64,000 nucleotides of DNA from Nocardioides sp. B-3 (GTDB taxonomy: Bacteria > Actinomycetota > Actinomycetes > Propionibacteriales > Nocardioidaceae): assembly GCF_024703895.1 (NCBI RefSeq), contig NZ_CP087968.1, positions 1,178,001 to 1,242,000 of the forward strand. The letters are read 5' to 3'. Below, piece after piece: positions 1 to 10,776 of the stretch. The notes beneath the pieces are model-generated. The model saw nothing but the letters and a program-made list of their open reading frames with translations. It made no database searches and was not told the origin of the DNA. The position numbers and the translations under genes were made by a program. Every line of letters begins with the position of its first letter. The stretch's first letter is position 1.

Positions 1-1098
1 TGCGACGGTTGCCGAAGTGGTCGATGTCGTCGGCCCGGACCTTGATCGGCTTCTCGTCGGGACCCATGACCACGGCACCCTTGGCGTCGATCAGGTCGGG
101 AGCGTCGACCGGCGCACCGGCGTGGTGCAGCTGCACGATGTAGCGGATCGCGGCGACGATGTCGTCCACGGTCAGCGTCTGCTGGTCGAAGGCCTCGGTC
201 ACGCCGAGCTTCTTGTTGATCTTGTAGCGACCGACCTTGGCCGGTCGTAGCGCTTGGGGTTGAAGTAGTAGTTGTTCAGCAGCGTCTGCGCAGCCTCACG
301 CGTGGGCGGTTCCCTGGACGCAGCTTGCAGTAGATGTCGAGCAGCGCCTCGTCCCGGGTCTGGGGGGTGTCCTTCTCCGGGGTGAGCATCATCGACTCGT
401 ACTCGCCGAACTCCTCGCGGATCTGCTCCGGGGTCCAGCCGAGCGCCTTGAGGAGCACGGTGACGTTCTGCTTGCGCTTGCGGGTCGAGCCGGACGCCGA
501 CGAGGTCGCGCTTGTCGATCTCGAACTCGAGCCGGGCGCCGCGCGACGGGATCATCTTCGAGGTGTAGATGTCCTTGTCGGACGTCTTGTCCGCGGACCG
601 CTCGAAGTAGACGCCGGGCGAACGCACGAGCTGGGACACGACGACACGCTCGGTGCCGTTGATGATGAAGGTGCCCTTGCGGGTCATCATCGGGAAGTCA
701 CCCATGAAGACCGTCTGGCCCTTGATCTCGCCGGTCTCGTGGTTCATGAACTCGGCGGAGACGTAGAGCGGGCGGGAGAAGGTGAAGTCCTTCTCCTTGC
801 ACTCCTCCTCGGTGTACTTCGGGTCGACGAACACAGGGTTGTCGAACGAGAGCATCATCGTCTCGGAGAAGTCCTCGATCGGAGAGATCTCCTCGAAGAT
901 CTCCCGGAGCCCCGACTTCTCGGAGACGTCCTCACCCGCGGCACGACGAGCCACGACCATCTCGTCCCACTTGTCGCCACCGACGAGCCATTCGAAGCTG
1001 TCGGTCTGCAGTGAGAGGAGAGCGGGAACCTCGAGAGGTTCGGTGATCTTTGCGAAAGAGGTGCGACGGGTGTTACCAGCGGAGCTGCGCGCGGCCAA
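1..1098 (-). CDS. rpoB: RNA polymerase beta subunit, N-terminal part
   Basis: First ~360 residues of the catalytic beta subunit of RNA polymerase; the gene runs off the left edge, so the rifampicin region is not here. [27 protein letters not shown] and [11 protein letters not shown] are diagnostic. I chose the TTG start at 1098 because AAGGA lies 6 bases upstream and the next residues lead straight into the conserved FAKI-EPLEVP segment. The frame breaks near 497, 315 and 243; at 243 one T is missing from the expected TACGACCTGGCC. As the gene is essential, these are probably assembly errors. rplJL, normally its upstream neighbours, lie 38 kb away. Confidence 0.97.
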
Positions 1099-1213
1099 GA
1101 GTTTTCCTTCGAATGATCAGAAAGATCGAATCGCTGCCAGCCGACCACCGACGTCACCCGTCCGGACAGGGTGAAGGGCATTTGAGGGCAGGCGCAAAGA
1201 AGAAGGGTACTCC

Positions 1214-1242
1214 ATATTCACGCGTCTCAAACGCGGGGTCAA
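1214..1242 (-). promoter_or_regulatory. Possible rpoB promoter
   Basis: On the minus strand TTGACC (1237-1242) and GAATAT (1214-1219) are separated by 17 bases, about 115 bases upstream of the rpoB TTG start. The -35 is good and the -10 is weak. The rest of 1099-1340 shows no gene. A separate rpoB promoter would be expected, because the gene is detached from rplJL. Confidence 0.35.
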
Positions 1243-1340
1243 CTCTTCTCGAGTCCTCACATCCGCGTTGCCGACGATGATGAACGTCGAGACCGATCAG
1301 GTCAAGCACCACGGCCGAACTGGTGGACCACAGGTCGGGT

Positions 1341-2105
1341 CTACTGCGCTGCCGGGGACGTGACGAGGTTGTCGATCAGCCAGTCCTCGCCGACCTTCTG
1401 CATGCTGACGGTGACTCGGTCCTTGTAGATGACCGGCTCGGGCGTGAGCTTGTTGGTCGTCGGCCGATCGACGAACACCAGCACGTCGACCCGGTCCTCC
1501 CCCGACCTGACGATGCCGGAGGCGATGACCTCCGCGGAGACCTTCGTCTGCGTCGACGGCGCGTTGTCCGTGATGACGCCGAAGAGCTGGTCGTAGTCCT
1601 TGAAGTAGTCGGCCGTGACGTAGGACTTCGCGCGGTCACGGTCTGCCTCGAGCGACTCGTAGTCGTAGGACAGCACCGGCACGATCGCGAGCTCCGCGGC
1701 CGACTGCGCCGCGCGGGCGGCGTCCTCCACGGCCGTGTCCTCGCCCGTCTGCCGGGCCCAGAGCGCCACCCCCACTGCGACCGCCGCGAGCGCGCCCAGC
1801 GCGCCCAGCAGCCACGTCGGCACGGTGCGGGACGTGGTCCCACCGACCGCGGTCGGGGGCCGCCGTCAGGTCGGCTCCCGCGCGCGGCTCCTCGGACGAC
1901 GGGGTCCGGCGCCTGCGCGGGCCAGCCCGTCGTCGTACGCCGAACGCTTCTGCTCGTCGAGCAGCACCTCGGCCGCCCGGTTGAGCGTCTGGAAGCGCCG
2001 AGACCCCGGCTCGAGCTCGGCGATGCCGGACCGCCGGGCGGCGCGGATCTCGTCGGGCGACGCGGTCGGCTCGACATCGAGGACGTCGTACCAGCTCGGG
2101 GTCAT
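1341..2105 (-). CDS. Mce-associated protein with degenerate J-like N-terminus
   Basis: Last gene of the mce operon. It starts at ATG 2105, which overlaps the stop of the preceding gene (ATGA). Residues 1-55 (WYDVLDVEPTASPDEIRAA ... RFQTLNRAAEVLLDEQKRSAYD) resemble helices I, III and IV of a DnaJ domain, but the HPD loop is absent. After a charged linker comes one membrane segment (WLLGALGALAAVAVGVALW) and a ~140-residue outer domain of the Mce-associated type (YDYESLEADRDRAKSYVTAD). A stop near 1866, between two parts in the same frame, implies two compensating indels at 1824-1870. Its likely role is an accessory of the lipid importer at the outer membrane face (inference). Confidence 0.75.
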
Positions 2106-2760
2106 TGCTTGCCCTCCGTCGTCGGGGTCTCCGAGGGCACGGGGCCCTCCGACTCGGGCACGGCTCCGCCTGCGGTGACCGGGCTGAAGTCGTCGACCAG
2201 CCACTCACCATCGATCTTGACGAGGCTCACCTCGATCCGGAACGGGATCGGCTCCTGCGGGACCGTCTTGCCCTTCACCGTGTAGGTGTCGGTGAACGAA
2301 CCTGCGACGAGCGTGCGGGCCGAGTCGGCGTCGAGGCTGGAGACGCCGGTGGCGAAGACGTCCGGCACGCGTGCGACGCCGGCCTGCGCGACCAGCTGCT
2401 CGGCGGCGCCCGCCTCCTCCGGTCGAAGGACGCGGCGAACTTCGGTGTGATGACTTCCTTGACCTTCGAGCGGTAGTCGGGCATCGCACCGCTGTCGTCG
2501 AGCAGGTCGGGACCGTAGGACCCCATGCGCAGCATGAACTGCTCGGTCTGGGCCATCACGTCCTCGCGGCCGGCCCGGGTGTCGCCGGACCCGGCGTCAC
2601 GGGTGACGAGCAGCACCGCGGCCGTCGCCACAGCCGCCGGGGTCACCGCGACCAGCACAGCCGCCAGCACCAGCCGGAACGGCTGGGAGCGGGGTGGGTC
2701 GACGGGAGGGGGCGTGCTCAGTCCTGCGTCAGCAGAGGCTGGAGGAACAACCACTTCCAC
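2102..2760 (-). CDS. Mce-associated membrane protein
   Basis: Short proline-rich cytoplasmic N-terminus, one membrane helix (LVLAAVLVAVTPAAVATAAV), then a ~150-residue extracellular domain with FMLRMGSYGPDLLDDSG and, at the end, VSLVKIDGEWLVDDFSPV, the pattern of Mce-associated proteins. The frame shifts near 2420. The start overlaps the end of mceF by about 40 bases and the stop overlaps the next start, so it is co-transcribed with the mce operon. Mycobacterial relatives sit beside MceA-F and are thought to stabilise the complex. The exact function here is unknown. Confidence 0.75.
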
Positions 2761-4002
2761 GATTCCTTTCCAAGGGTCCGAGGTGCCACGCTACCGGTCG
2801 ACTGCACAGCCTCGGCCTCGCGCTCACCCCGGGTGAGTTCGCCGGTCTCCGGGTCGAAGGCGGCGATCGGGTCACCGTAGGAGGCGGCGGCGCGCGGAGC
2901 GTGCTGGGCACCACGGGCGTTGGACTGCGACGCCGCCTCGGTGCACCGGGCCGACATGTTCATCGGCCGGTTGGAGCCGTCGAGAGGCGAGCGGCGGTCG
3001 GTGCCCTCGTAGCCGGCGTGGCACACGTGCGGCTCCTCGGTGAGGATCATCCCGAAGTGGGCGTCGAAGTTGCCCGTGGCCGCCGTCCGCGACACGACCG
3101 TGAAGCCGCCCTCGACGACGTAGGGATAGAGCACGAGCAGCTGCTCGACCCCGTCGAGCCGGGACACGACCACCTCGCCGGTGGTGACGAGGTTGTTGAT
3201 CAGGGAGGCGAGGTCGACCTCGTTGTCCTCCGGGAACCGTCGCAGCTGGTTGGCGGTCGCGCTGCCGTTGTCGATGACCGCGCGCAGGTCCTTGTCCGAG
3301 GCGACCATGCTGGTGGAGAAGACGCTCAGGTCGCGGGCGAAGGAGCGCAGGGAGCTCTCGGACGCGATCTGGCCCCGCAGGACGACGTTGGAGTCCTTGA
3401 TCAGCTTGGTGGTGATCTCGAAGTTGTCGTCGGCGGCCTCGAGGAACTCGTTGCCGGAGTCGATGATCGTCTGCAGGTCCTCGCCCGCACCACCGAACGC
3501 GGCACCGAACTCGGTGGTGACCGTCTGCAGGTCCTTCTCATCCACGCTGCGCACCGTGTTGGACAGGTTCGTGAGCAGCGTGTCCGTCTGGATCGGCGTG
3601 CGCGTCCGGTCGACCTCGATCTCGGAGCTCTCCTCGAGGGAAGGGCTCGCCGTCGGCACGCGGCTGAAGCTCGACGTACTGCTCCCCGACGGCGGACCGG
3701 TTGCCGACCACCGCGACCGTGTCGGCAGGGATCGTGTCGTAGCCGTTGTCGATGTCGAGGTGGATGTCGACGCCCTCGTCGGTCAGCACCATCTCGGAGA
3801 CCCGGCCGACACGGACACCGCGGTAGGACACCTCGGCACCGGCGAAGGCGCCGCCGGAGTCGGCGAAGTGGGCGACCACGGTGTAGGCGTCGTCGACGAA
3901 CACCCGGTCAAGACGGGCGTAGCGCGCACCGACGAAGGAGACGCCCAGCAGCGTGATGATCGCGAAGACCAGCAGCTGGAGCTTGGTACGGCGAGTGATC
4001 AT
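2718..4002 (-). CDS. mceF: Mce family protein, MceF position
   Basis: Sixth and last Mce (MlaD-domain) subunit of the importer. ATG 4002 overlaps the stop of mceE (ATGA). A signal-anchor helix (LQLLVFAIITLLGVSFVGA) is followed by the MCE domain (EVSYRGVRVGRVSEMVL and GNRSAVGEQYVEL), then a long helical region that would form the shuttle tube, and a Cys-containing tail. The frame breaks near 3665. Mce proteins assemble as hetero-hexamers that carry hydrophobic substrates across the envelope; the substrate cannot be read from sequence. Confidence 0.9.
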
Positions 4003-5433
4003 CGGAGCACCATCCCGGGCACGAGCAGGTTGACGAGGTGCGGGTCGTAGACGTCCATCAGCTGGCCCATGGTGGGTCCCTGTCCAGTGAGCCGTTCGCC
4101 CGTGCCGGCGCGTGGTGCACCGGGTTGGCGAAGCAGGGTCGGCAGCGTGGTCGGGATCGTGAGCGAGGGCGGCGTTGTCGGAGCGCCCGGCAGGCCCGGG
4201 ATCGTGTTGAGCTGCTTGCAGATGTCCTTGTCCTTGTTCGCCGCCTTCTTGCACTCCTCCTTGAGCTGCAGCAGGTCGTTGGGTGTGTTCAGCACCTTCA
4301 GACACGCCGGGCTCAACGGGTTGCCGCTCTTGAGGCACTCGAGCACGTTGTTGACGATCACCGTGGGGTCGATCTGCGTCGGCAGGTTGGTGGGCAGCGT
4401 GGGCGAATCGGTGCCGTTGCTGAGATCGACCTCGAGGGTGATCGACAGGTTGGTGAAGTCACCCATGTGCAGGTTCCGCGCCACCTGCGGGGTCACGCCC
4501 GACGACCTCGTCGACGAACGGGTAGGTGAGGAAGACATGGAAGGCGTTGGCGAAGTTGTCACCCGACGCGGCGAACTGCGACAGCACCGGGTTGAGCAGC
4601 TCCGGGCTCTCGATCGTGGCTTCCTTGGACTGCGAGATCACGTCGACACCCACGGCGCTGAGGTCGTTGAGCGCCTTCAGCATCTTGACCAGGTCGTCGC
4701 GCTGCCGGTCGATGGAGTCCGGGGCACTCGGCAGGTCCTCGAGGGCCGCGTCGATCGTCGGCTGCTCCTTGCGGACCGAGAGCGCGAGCTGGTTGAGCTT
4801 CTCGATCGCGGTGACGATGTCGGCCTTGTTCTCGTCGAGCTGGCCCATGAACGAGCTGATCTGCTGCAGCACGGACTTGGCTGCGCCCTCGCGGCCCTCG
4901 AGCGCGAGGTTGAGCTCACGCGCGATGGTCTGGAGCTGCCCGATCCCGCCGCCGTTCAGCAGCAGGCTCAGCGCCCCGAGGACCTCCTCGACCTCCGAGT
5001 TGCGACCCGACCGCTCGAGCGGGATCTCGTCGCCGGTCGCGAGCAGGTTGGCACTGGCACCGGAGTCAGGGGCCTTGAGCGAGACGAACTTCTCGCCGAG
5101 GAGGCTGGTCTGGCGGATCTCGGCCAGCGCGTTGTCCGGGAGCTTGACGTCATTGCGCAGCTCGAGGACGACCTCGGCGGTGTAGCCCTCGAGGTTGACG
5201 TCTCGCACGGTGCCGACGCTGACGTCGTTGACCTTGACCGTCGACTTCGGGACCGGGTCGAGCACGTCGGCGAACCGGACCGTGATCGTCATCGGGTCCT
5301 TGCCGGCGTCGGGCCCGCCGGGCAGGGGAAGCTTGTAGATGTCGAGGTCGCAGCCGGTGAGCAGCAGCGCCGACATCATCATCAGGACGAAGACACGCTT
5401 CGCCCGGCGCGGCATTGATCCGGGGGTCGTCAT
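3999..5433 (-). CDS. mceE: Mce family lipoprotein, MceE/LprN type
   Basis: The only Mce subunit here with a lipobox: residues after ATG 5433 run RRAKRVFVLMMMSALLLTGC, so the Cys should be lipidated. This is the hallmark of the MceE (LprN) slot in mycobacterial operons. The MCE domain follows (VNDVSVGTVRDVNLEGY, IRQTSLLGEKFVSL), then a long helical region and a Pro/Thr-rich C-terminus. The frame breaks near 4500. The start overlaps mceD (ATGA) and the stop overlaps mceF, which points to translational coupling. The protein should act in the cell envelope as part of the lipid shuttle. Confidence 0.92.
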
Positions 5434-6577
5434 CGCTGCACCTCCACGAGTCCACCGAGGGTGGGGTCGAACTTGAGGTCCGGGGCGGACGGCAGGGTGG
5501 TCCCCTCGGTGAGGGCACCGCTGCGGGGCAGGATCTGCTTGATGGTGTTGCAGACGGACTCGGCACCCTTCACCTGATCGGTGAATCCACACAGGAAGGC
5601 GGCGGGGTCCGCCTCGATCTGGTCGCCCAGCATGCCGAGGTTGGCGCGGGTGTCGAGGGTGCCTGCCTGCGGGTTGTAGGTCAGCGCCGGGTTGTTGAGG
5701 GCGAGCGGGCCGACCTTGAGGACGGTGTCCGGGGCGTCACGCTGCTTGACCAGCACCTTCGAGACGCGGTTGAGGCCCTTGATGTTGCGCCCCCAGGGAC
5801 CTCCCGGTTGTCGGTCACGAACGTCGACACTGGGGTCAGCGCGGTCGAGAGGTTCTTCAGCGAGGCCGACAGCTCCTCGCGCTCACCCTTCAGCAGGGCG
5901 GAGACGTCGGAGAGCGACTGGTTGAAGTCGCGGACCGTCTGGTCGTTCTCCGCCGGGGTCTCGATGAACTTGCCGAGCTGCTCGGCACTGCCGAACAGCT
6001 CCTCCTTGTTGTTGGCCGGGGTGTCGGAGAGCTTGGCGAAGTTCTTCAGCGTGGAGTTGAAGTTGGCGCCCTGCCCGTCGAAGTTGTCAGCGGTCACCGC
6101 GAGCAAGTCGGAAAGGGCACCGTTCTGATTGGCACCGGTGGGACCCGGGGCCACGTTGAGGGTGTCCGGGCTCTCGAAGATCTGGTCGAGCTCGATCGGC
6201 ACGGCGGTCTGGGTGAGCTCGAGCTCGGTGTTGTCCGCCATCACCTCGTCGCCCTCCCGGAAGACCGGGGTCAGCTGGACGAACCGGTCACCGACGATCG
6301 AGGGCGCCACGATGGCCGCCTTCGCGTCCGCGGGCAGGTTCACGTCGGCGTCGTAGGCCATCGTCACCTCGACATCGGTCCCGGACGGCGTGACCTTCTC
6401 CACGGTGCCGATCGCCACGCCGAGGACGCGCACCTCACTGCCCTCGTAGACCGACACCGCTCGGGGGAAGTGCGCCACCGGGCGCTTGGAGTCGTCGCCA
6501 CCGACCATGGTGAGCACCGCGGCGGTCACCGGGGCGATGACGACCAGCGGGACGGCGAGCTTCCTGACGAGTTCCAT
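5430..6577 (-). CDS. mceD: Mce family protein, MceD position
   Basis: Mce subunit with an N-terminal signal anchor (LAVPLVVIAPVTAAVLTMVG) and an MCE domain (VYEGSEVRVLGVAIGTVEKV, IVGDRFVQLTPVF). A helical tail contains Asn-rich spacing and a C-terminal DPAAFLCGFTDQ segment with two Cys. It lies one base from the mceC stop and overlaps mceE, so it belongs to the same transcript. The frame breaks near 5790. Length (~380 residues) fits the family. Confidence 0.9.
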
Positions 6578-6578
6578 C

Positions 6579-7550
6579 TCAACCCACCTGCGGTGCTGGA
6601 GGCATGTTCTGGATGTAGGTGTCGAACCGGGGTCCGGTGCCCGGGGTGTTGGCGAACACCGTGTAGAACGGCGCCATCAACCGCAGGCTGTTGTCGAGGT
6701 TGTCCTCGTTCTTGTTGAGCACGTTGACGACGTTCTCCGGGTGGGTCAGAGCGGGCTTGAGGTCCGCACGGCTCTGCTTGACGAGCAGCGTCAGCTCGCG
6801 CGACAGGGTCGAGGTGGACGTGAGCAGGTTGTGGATCGCCTCGCGACGACTCACCAGCGCCCGGAACAGCACGTCGGCGTCACGCATCAGCGCCACGATG
6901 TCCTCGTCGCGCTCGTCGAGCACCTTGGAGACCTTCTCCGGGTTGACCAGCAGGGTGTTGATCTCGCCGTCGCGCGCCGCGACGTTGGCCGAGAGCCGGG
7001 TGACACCGTCGAGGGCCGCGCGGAACTCCTCGGGGGGTGTTGCGGGTGAGGTCGGCCAGCGTGGTCAGGGACTCTGCGAGCTGATCGGTGTTGATCTCCT
7101 CCGAGGTCGCGGCCGGGCCTTCGAACGCCGACACCACGTCGTACGGCGAGGTGGTCCGCTCGACCGGGATCGTCGACTCCTCCTCCATCTGACCAGCACC
7201 TGCCGGCTCGAGGGAGAGGAACATCGCGCCCAGCAGGGTCTTGACCTTGATCGCGGCGTTGGTGGTCGGACCGAACTCCTCGCCCGAGTCGACCTTGAAG
7301 GCGACCTTGACGTGGTCGCCGTCGAGCTCCACCGAGTCGACCTTGCCGACACGCACGCCGGCGATGCGGACCTCGTCGTTGACCTTGAGGCCGCCGGACT
7401 CGGAGAAGGCGGCGTAGTAGGTGTCACCGCCACCGATGACCGGGAGGTCGCCGGCACGGAAGGCCACGGCGAGCGAGGCCGCGATCATGGCGAGGCTGAT
7501 GGCGCCGATGACGACCGGGTTGCGCTCGTGGAACGGGATCATGGGGCTCA
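6579..7550 (-). CDS. mceC: Mce family protein, MceC position
   Basis: Third Mce subunit. I chose ATG 7550 (MSPMIPFHERNPVVIGAISL), which precedes the membrane anchor; a second ATG three codons on is also possible. The MCE domain shows VNDEVRIAGVRVGKVDSVEL and KTLLGAMFLSLEPAG, followed by a coiled region and the end YIQNMPPAPQVG. The frame breaks near 7040. About 68 bases separate it from mceB, the largest gap within the operon, and no promoter is obvious there. Confidence 0.9.
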
Positions 7551-7618
7551 TCGGGGTCCCCTCGGCGTTGTCTGCGGAGGGAGCGCAGCGGAGGGAGCGG
7601 GGAACGTCGTGGGGTGGT

Positions 7619-8653
7619 TCATCCGAGGTTGCACCTGTCCGATCCGGTCTGGTAGCTGACGGGGACGTTGACACCGGCGGGCAGCTTGACCCGGCCCCGG
7701 AACTCGCAGAGGTAGAAGTTGAACCACGAGCCGTAGATCGCGGTGCGGCCGACCTTCTCGAGCTTGATCGGCAGCACCTGCAGGGCACGGTCCAGCTCGG
7801 CCTTGTTCCTGTCCGGGTTGCCGGCGAAGTCGCGCAGGTGCTTGATGTCGCTGACGAACGGCTTGCGGATGCCCTGCAGGAGGCCGGCGGTCTGGACGGA
7901 GAGCGCCGAGATGTCGTCGAGCGAGGTCAGGATCGCCTGCCGGTCGTCCTTGAGGCCGCCGATGAGCTGGCGGAAGGAGCCGATCAGGCGCGAGAGCTGC
8001 TCGTCGCGGTCGCCGATGTGCACGAGCACCCGGTTGAGGTTCTCGATCAGGTCGCCGATGACCTCGTCGCGGTCGGCCAGCGTGGAGGTGACCGACGCCG
8101 TGCTCTGCAGGAGACCCTCGAGCGTGCCTCCCTCGCCCCGGAAGACCCGGACGATCTCGTAGGAGAGCTTGTTGATGTCGGCCGGCGACAGCGCTCGGAA
8201 GAGCGGCTTGAAGCCGTTGAACAGGACGGTGAGGTCCGGGGCCGGCTTCGTCCGGTCGACCGGGATCGTGCCGCCCTCGGGCATCCGCCCGGAGTCACCC
8301 ACCTCCTGCGTCAGCGAGATGTAGCGCTGCCCGACGAGGTTGCGGTAGCGGATGGTCGCGAACGTGCCGCCGTTGACCTGCGTCGCGTCGGCGACCGTGA
8401 AGCTCACCAGCGCACGGGTGCGCTCGACGATCTCGATGTCCTTGACGGTGCCGACCTTCACACCCGCGACGCGGATGTCGTCGCCCTTGTTGACGCCGGT
8501 GGCATTGGTGAAGACAGCCTTGTAGTCGCGCGTCGAGGCGAAGTTGAGGTTGCCGATGAGCACGACCGGGACGGCGGTCGCCACCGACGTGACCACGATG
8601 AAGACGAGGAGGCGGACGAGGTCGCCCGAGGTCTTCTTGTCGAGGAGGGCCAT
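7619..8653 (-). CDS. mceB: Mce family protein, MceB position
   Basis: Intact 344-residue Mce subunit. Residues 10-33 form the membrane anchor (LVRLLVFIVVTSVATAVPVV). The MCE domain spans roughly 40-120 (DDIRVAGVKVGTVKDIEIV, IRYRNLVGQRYISL), then a helical region to ~300 and a tail with two Cys (FYLCEFRG, SDRCNLG). ATG 8653 overlaps the mceA stop by one base (TGATG), so the two are probably translationally coupled. Length and layout match mycobacterial MceB. Confidence 0.93.
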   Translation of the reverse strand: MALLDKKTSGDLVRLLVFIVVTSVATAVPVVLIGNLNFASTRDYKAVFTNATGVNKGDDIRVAGVKVGTVKDIEIVERTRALVSFTVADATQVNGGTFATIRYRNLVGQRYISLTQEVGDSGRMPEGGTIPVDRTKPAPDLTVLFNGFKPLFRALSPADINKLSYEIVRVFRGEGGTLEGLLQSTASVTSTLADRDEVIGDLIENLNRVLVHIGDRDEQLSRLIGSFRQLIGGLKDDRQAILTSLDDISALSVQTAGLLQGIRKPFVSDIKHLRDFAGNPDRNKAELDRALQVLPIKLEKVGRTAIYGSWFNFYLCEFRGRVKLPAGVNVPVSYQTGSDRCNLG

Positions 8654-9948
8654 CAGCGATCAGCTCCCACGTTGACCGTGGCCCCGCGGGCCATCGGCGC
8701 GATGAGGAGCACGCCGAGGTCGGGCACGTCCTCCGCGTCGGTCCCGATGACCGGGCCGAGCAGGCCCTTCATCAGCGCGGACTCGTCCGGGCCTCCCGGG
8801 TAGCCGGCGCCCGTCGACCAGCCGGTCGCGGCGCGCGTGATGCCCTTGCCGGTCGGCTCGTCGACGCCGTCGGCGAAGTTGGGCTGGTGGGTCACCGGGT
8901 TCTCCCGGCTCCGGGGAGCGTTGGGAAGGCGGCCGCAGTAGGGGCCGCGGCTGTCGCCGTAGACCGGCTTGTCCTCGGGGCCGTAGCCACGCGGTTGGTT
9001 GGGCAGCGTCTCCAGCACGATGTGGAGGGTGAACCCGCGGAAGGCCTCGGCCTGCAGCTTGCCGGCCCTCACGATGCCGTCGAGGAGGCACGGGTACTGC
9101 GGGGCGTAACGGGCGAAGAGGGCGAGCTGGTCGCGGCTCACGTCGCCGAGGCGGATGATGTTGTCACCGTTGTCACCGAGGAACCGCTCGGCCGTAGCGG
9201 AGAACGACCCGATGTCCTTGAACAGCGCGTTGAGCTTCTCCTCACGACCCTCGAGCGTCTGCGTGGTGGTGATGGTGTTGCGCAGGATCGTGGCGACCTC
9301 GGGCAACACGTCGACGTACACGTCGGAGACCCGGCCCGTGAGACGCAGGTCCTCGATGAGGGCCGGGATCTCGGGGTTGAGGCGCTTGAGGTAGCTGTCG
9401 ATCGTCTCGAGGTTGTTGCCGAGCTGGTCGCCGCGGCCCTCGAGCGCGGTCGCGATCGCATTGAGCGTCATGTTGATCTCGGCCGGCTGGACCGCACGCA
9501 GGAGCGGGAAGAGGTCGTTGAGCACCTGCTCGACCTCGGTGGAGACGTCGGTGCGGTCGATGACCGCGTCGACCTCGATCCCCTCGGCGCGCGGACCCTC
9601 GGGAACGATCAGCGAGACGTACTTCTCGCCGAACAGCGTCTTCGGCACGATCGAGCCGGTCACGTTGGCCGGGATGGTGTCGCGCATCTCGGGGTAGAGA
9701 CCCGGGGTCAGCGTCGCCCCGTCGGAGTCGCCTTCGATCTCGATGACCTCGCCGACACGGACGCCGCGGATCTTGACGTCCGCGCGCGCCGGCATCTGCA
9801 GACCGATGTTGCTGGTCTTCAGGGCGACCTCGTCGAAGTCGGTGAACTTCTGCGTGAAGACGCCGTAGGACAGGCCGACGCCCGAGATGAGCAGGGCGAG
9901 GAAGACCACGCCCAGCACCTTGTTGTTCCTCAACGGGTTGAACCTCAT
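8653..9948 (-). CDS. mceA: Mce family protein, MceA position
   Basis: First Mce subunit, intact at 431 residues. Start ATG 9948 overlaps the yrbEB stop (TGATG). The anchor is LGVVFLALLISGVGLSYGVF and the MCE domain spans ~40-125 (RADVKIRGVRVGEVIEIEG, PKTLFGEKYVSLIVPEG). A long helical region follows, then a Pro/Gly-rich tail with a cholesterol-uptake-porter-like segment (FRGFTLHIVLETLPNQPRGYG). The order YrbEA-YrbEB-MceA-F is canonical. It acts in the envelope as part of the substrate tube. Confidence 0.94.
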   Translation of the reverse strand: MRFNPLRNNKVLGVVFLALLISGVGLSYGVFTQKFTDFDEVALKTSNIGLQMPARADVKIRGVRVGEVIEIEGDSDGATLTPGLYPEMRDTIPANVTGSIVPKTLFGEKYVSLIVPEGPRAEGIEVDAVIDRTDVSTEVEQVLNDLFPLLRAVQPAEINMTLNAIATALEGRGDQLGNNLETIDSYLKRLNPEIPALIEDLRLTGRVSDVYVDVLPEVATILRNTITTTQTLEGREEKLNALFKDIGSFSATAERFLGDNGDNIIRLGDVSRDQLALFARYAPQYPCLLDGIVRAGKLQAEAFRGFTLHIVLETLPNQPRGYGPEDKPVYGDSRGPYCGRLPNAPRSRENPVTHQPNFADGVDEPTGKGITRAATGWSTGAGYPGGPDESALMKGLLGPVIGTDAEDVPDLGVLLIAPMARGATVNVGADR

Positions 9949-10775
9949 CAGCCTGCCAACCTGACTGTTGCGTTGGTGCCCCAGATGGCCATGGACAAGA
10001 ACAGGTCGAGCACGTTGATCGCCACGATGCTGGTGCGGACTGCGCGACCCACTGCCACACCCACGCCGGCGGGACCGCCCGAGGCGGTGTAGCCGTGGTA
10101 GCAGTGGATGAGGATCACGGTGACCGCGAACACGAGCACCTTGCCGAAGGACCACAACACGTCGCCCGGCGGCAGGAAGGCGTTGAAGTAGTGGTCGTAG
10201 GTGCCCGTCGACTGGCCGTAGAACTGGGTGACCACGAGCCGGCTCGCGAAGTAGGACGACAGCAGCCCCACGACGTACAGCGGGATGATCGCGATCAGGC
10301 CGCCGACGACGCGGGTGGCGACGAGGAACGGCATCGAGGGGATGGCCATCACCTCGAGGGCGTCGACCTCCTCGGAGATCCGCATGGCGCCGAGCTGGGC
10401 GGTGAAGCCACAGCCGACGGTCGCCGCGAGCGCGATGCCTGCGACGAGCGGCGCGATCTCACGGGTGTTGAAGTAGGCGGAGACGAAGCCGGAGAAGGCC
10501 GCGGTGCCGAGCTGGTTGAGTGCGGCGTAGCCGGAGAGGCCGACTCGGGCGCCGGTGAAGAAGGTCATGCCGATGATGACGCCGACGGTGCCGCCGATGA
10601 CCGCCAGTGCCCCGGAGCCGAGGGTGACCTCGGCCGGGATCCGCATGATCTCGCGGGGGTAGTGCGTGATCGAGCGCGGGATCGCCTTGACCACACCGAT
10701 GTGGAAGGCGAGCTGGCCGCCCGGGGTGTCGAGGGAGCTCAGCGGCTTCTGGTAGACGCTCTTGATGCCGGCCAT
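9948..10775 (-). CDS. yrbEB: YrbE/MlaE-type ABC permease B
   Basis: Intact 275-residue integral membrane permease of the MlaE family. It has about five hydrophobic segments and the conserved loop AQLGAMRISEEVDALEVMAI, which contacts the ATPase in this family. It pairs with YrbEA and Mkl to power Mce-mediated uptake. It starts 2 bases after the yrbEA stop and its own stop overlaps mceA. Family members are 250-290 residues, so it is complete. Confidence 0.95.
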   Translation of the reverse strand: MAGIKSVYQKPLSSLDTPGGQLAFHIGVVKAIPRSITHYPREIMRIPAEVTLGSGALAVIGGTVGVIIGMTFFTGARVGLSGYAALNQLGTAAFSGFVSAYFNTREIAPLVAGIALAATVGCGFTAQLGAMRISEEVDALEVMAIPSMPFLVATRVVGGLIAIIPLYVVGLLSSYFASRLVVTQFYGQSTGTYDHYFNAFLPPGDVLWSFGKVLVFAVTVILIHCYHGYTASGGPAGVGVAVGRAVRTSIVAINVLDLFLSMAIWGTNATVRLAG

Positions 10776-10776
10776 G

